Origin: Streptomyces sp. MspMP-M5
Lineage (GTDB): Bacteria; Actinomycetota; Actinomycetes; Streptomycetales; Streptomycetaceae
DNA length: 55,804 nt
Direction of reading: 5' to 3'
Assembly (NCBI RefSeq): GCF_000373585.1
Contig: NZ_KB891903.1
Span: forward strand, 1 to 55,804
The notes below the pieces were generated by a model. The model worked only from the letters and a program-made list of their open reading frames with translations. It ran no database searches and had not been told where the DNA came from. The position numbers were made by a program, and so were the translations under genes. This document shows, piece by piece, positions 51,501 to 55,804 of this stretch (within the stretch, counting starts at the first letter, position 1; the number at the start of each line of letters is the position of its first letter).

Positions 51501-51504
<4 letters not shown>
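50524..51504 (-). CDS. ABC-2 type transporter permease
   Basis: 326 residues. ATG 51504 is chosen because GGGGGAGG lies just upstream and the codon overlaps the ATPase stop (ATGA). After a Gly/Thr-rich cytoplasmic tail there are six helices (about 75-300) with the ABC2_membrane features VTEREEGTLLRLRATPG and IMLPSMALLITSGAMFPISKMP. With its ATPase it forms a DrrAB-like exporter; the substrate is unknown. Last gene of a four-gene coupled operon. Confidence 0.92.
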
Positions 51505-52471
<967 letters not shown>

Positions 52472-52475
<4 letters not shown>

Positions 52476-52819
52476 CGGCCGGCCTCCACGTGCTGTTGGG
52501 GCGTCGCGTGGGCCGCGGCGGTGGGGCCCGCGCCCTCGACGATGGCGCGGAGCGCGGCGACATGGCCTTCGAAGGCGGTGCGGCCGCGGGCCGTCAGCCG
52601 CACCCTGGTGCGCCGCTTGCGGCCGCCGCCCTCCTTGCGGATCTCCAGATACCCGGCCTCCTCCAGCGTGTGGAGCTGCTTGGAGAGCGCGGAGTCGCTG
52701 AGCGAGAGGCTGTCGCGGATGAACGGGAAGTCGGCCCATTCCGTGGCGGCGAGCAGGGCCACGACGGACAGCCGCGTGGAGGGGTGGATCAGTTCGTCGA
52801 AGCCCGAGGGAGTGCTCAT
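52472..52819 (-). CDS. Winged-helix repressor of the ABC-2 operon
   Basis: 115 residues, ATG 52819 overlapping the stop of the upstream gene (ATGA). A MarR/ArsR-like winged helix: LIHPSTRLSVVALLAATEW, recognition helix SLSDSALSKQLHTLEEAGYLE, and wing KEGGGRKRRTRVRLTARG. Such small regulators are usually autorepressors released by the compound the exporter removes. Two matched palindromes at 53417-53461 lie in the promoter region of this operon. Confidence 0.88.
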
Positions 52820-53337
52820 GGGCGGACCTCCTCATGGACGGTTCTCATGGGGCGTTCGCCCAGCCCGCGGCTCCGGAGCGGGCTGACCGCCCAGCGGTTG
52901 GCGGGCCCGACGAAGAGCACGAAGGCGCCGGCGGAGAGGGTGGCCTGGATCAGGCTGCCGTAGGGCAGCGCCAGCCATCTGGTCAGGAAGCCGGTCAGGA
53001 GGATCGTGCCGCCGCTGAGGACCGCGCCCGCGAGGAAGGTGGCGAAGCTGCGCCAGGTGTACCGCGAGCGGTGCAGCCGCACCCGGGCCCGTCGGCTGTA
53101 GACCACCGCCAGGGCGGTCAGGATGCCGATATAGGCGGCGAGGATCAGGATCTCGCCCCAGCGTGGGAGCTTGAGGCCGTAGCTGGCGAGGAAGAGCCAC
53201 ATGATGCCGGCCGTCAGATACGTCGACCGCCGGTCGCTCTGCGCGCAGCGCTCGACCTCGTCGTACACCCGCTCCTGCGGGACCCGGATGCGCTGGAGAT
53301 CCTGCCAGGCCCGCTCGGCGTCCATCGTTGTCGTCAT
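52816..53337 (-). CDS. Four-helix membrane protein, first gene of the ABC-2 operon
   Basis: 173 residues from ATG 53337. A charged N-terminal helix (WQDLQRIRVPQERVYDEVERC) precedes four transmembrane segments (about 40-145). The layout resembles the unnamed membrane proteins that often accompany winged-helix/ABC-2 modules in actinomycetes. Function unknown; coupling to the regulator suggests sensing or stabilising the exporter. Confidence 0.82.
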   Translation of the reverse strand: MTTTMDAERAWQDLQRIRVPQERVYDEVERCAQSDRRSTYLTAGIMWLFLASYGLKLPRWGEILILAAYIGILTALAVVYSRRARVRLHRSRYTWRSFATFLAGAVLSGGTILLTGFLTRWLALPYGSLIQATLSAGAFVLFVGPANRWAVSPLRSRGLGERPMRTVHEEVRP

Positions 53338-53416
53338 GTCCTTCGCCTCCCCGTTAGACGTGTCGGACTGTCCGTGTCGGACGGGAGGAACGGGTCCGCC
53401 GGCGGCGCCCGTTCAA

Positions 53417-53461
53417 CTTTCCCACTCGGAAAGCTAGCACTCGACTTTCCTGCCCGGCAAG
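53417..53461. promoter_or_regulatory. Two matched palindromic operators
   Basis: CTTTCC-CACTC-GGAAAG (53417-53433) and CTTTCC-TGCCC-GGCAAG (53445-53461) are 17-base dyads of the same form, centred 28 bases apart, 80 to 124 bases upstream of the membrane-protein gene. They are likely binding sites for the winged-helix regulator encoded in that operon. Confidence 0.6.
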
Positions 53462-53501
53462 TCGAAAAATCCGGGCTGGGGAAAGCGTCCGCCGCGCCCT
53501 G

Positions 53502-53553
53502 TTGACTAGCGGTATTCAGGAGCGCCAGACTGTGAATAGGTCAATCCATTCAC
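53502..53553 (+). promoter_or_regulatory. hutU promoter with overlapping operator
   Basis: TTGACT 53502-53507 and CAGACT 53526-53531 (18-base spacing) form a plausible promoter. GTGAAT 53532-53537 and ATTCAC 53548-53553 form an inverted repeat with a 10-base spacer just downstream, where a repressor would block transcription. Confidence 0.5.
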
Positions 53554-53573
53554 GAGTCAGGGAGGCACGGCCC

Positions 53574-55240
<1,667 letters not shown>

Positions 55241-55244
<4 letters not shown>

Positions 55245-55804
55245 CACCCCCTGTGCCGAGCTCCTTCCACGAGATGTGGGAGGAGCTGCGGCCGCTCGGC
55301 CGCGACTCCTCCTCCGGGGGCTACCGCCGCTTCGCCTGGACCGGCGCGGACACCGACTGCCGCGCGTGGTTCCGCGCCCAGGCCGAGGCCCGCGGCCTGT
55401 CCTACGAACTCGACCGCAACGGCAACCAGTGGGCCTGGCTCGGCGCCGCCACCTACCAGGACGTGGCCCCCGGCGAGGCCGTCGTCACCGGCTCGCACCT
55501 GGACTCCGTCCCGGACGGCGGCGCCTTCGACGGCCCGCTCGGCGTGGTCTCCTCCTTCGCCGCGCTCGACGAACTCCGCGGCCGCGGAGCGCAGTTCACC
55601 AAGCCGCTGGCCATCGTCAACTTCGGCGACGAGGAGGGTGCCCGCTTCGGACTCGCCTGCGTCGGCTCCCGGCTCTCCGCCGGCGCGCTGACCCCCGAGG
55701 CCGCGCACCGCCTCCGGGACGGCGACGGCGTCACCCTCCCGCAGGCCATGGAGCGCGCCGGCCACGACCCCGACGCGATCGGCCCCGACCCGCAACGGCT
55801 CGCC
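55241..55804 (+). CDS. M20-family amidohydrolase (allantoate amidohydrolase-like), truncated by the window edge
   Basis: 188 residues of an unfinished frame from GTG 55241. The metal-binding motifs of the M20/allantoate amidohydrolase family are visible: GSHLDSVPDGGAFDGPLGV with His and Asp ligands, and FGDEEGARF with the catalytic and ligand Glu pair. Coupling to hutU suggests a role in histidine breakdown, probably hydrolysis of formimino- or formylglutamate-type or ureide intermediates; the usual annotation is allantoate amidohydrolase. The C-terminal dimerisation and metal domain lies outside the window. Confidence 0.9.

Overview
The window is a very GC-rich actinobacterial chromosome segment with Streptomyces-style coding: strong third-position G/C, many GTG starts, GTGA/ATGA translational overlaps and probable leaderless starts. 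Several blocks match the conserved Streptomyces core by content: rpf-type hydrolase, eno, divIC, DUF501, ppx, ndh and cfa in one run, the UUA-decoding leucine tRNA (bldA), and a hutU-led histidine/ureide block at the right edge. I read this as core chromosome with small accessory inserts, not as a mobile element. No IS, integrase, CRISPR array or rRNA was seen.

Layout. 1-480: repeat-rich sequence with a large palindrome and what looks like the 3' remnant of a kinase-like gene. 481-3804: a DUF2079 membrane protein, a secreted HNH-family lipoprotein and a DUF4190/DUF4352-like membrane protein. 4006-8757: a methylase-like protein with a fused specificity-like C-terminus, closed by a strong terminator, then a two-gene operon of a membrane protein and a Ser/Thr kinase with a helical-repeat tail. 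8958-10814: a SurA-like lipoprotein and MazG. 10854-14906: a P-loop/Sel1-repeat (STAND-like) protein and a typical Streptomyces XRE regulator, small partner and anti-sigma-like ATPase set. 14943-18781: MFS exporter with divergent LysR regulator, and a cytochrome P450. 18972-21297: two Rpf-type muralytic enzymes, the second under a c-di-AMP (ydaO-class) riboswitch. 21573-28584: enolase, DivIC, DUF501 protein, Ppx, type II NADH dehydrogenase with a Rex-like operator, and cyclopropane-fatty-acid synthase. 28679-32111: a MacB/FtsX-type ABC exporter. 32596-32677: the bldA-type tRNA-Leu(UAA). 32814-36838: two translationally coupled genes for anionic wall glycopolymer synthesis. 37389-41835: YccA-like protein, small conserved proteins and a thiolase. 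42119-44763: SGNH hydrolase divergent from cystathionine beta-synthase. 45192-50037: small membrane protein, NCS1 permease divergent from an RpiR regulator, and a fold-III PLP decarboxylase. 50524-53337: a four-gene ATGA-coupled ABC-2 transporter/regulator operon with two matching palindromes in its promoter region. 53574-55804: hutU and a truncated M20 amidohydrolase.

The most interesting points are the methylase-like protein with HPPF in place of (N/D/S)PP(Y/F) beside a kinase operon, the STAND/Sel1 protein, the bldA tRNA, the c-di-AMP riboswitch on only one of two adjacent rpf genes, a candidate small RNA with two CCUCC motifs and its own terminator after CBS, and two genes (eno and the thiolase) whose 3' ends, stop codon included, are repeated downstream. 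All calls come from reading the sequence; no database search was possible.
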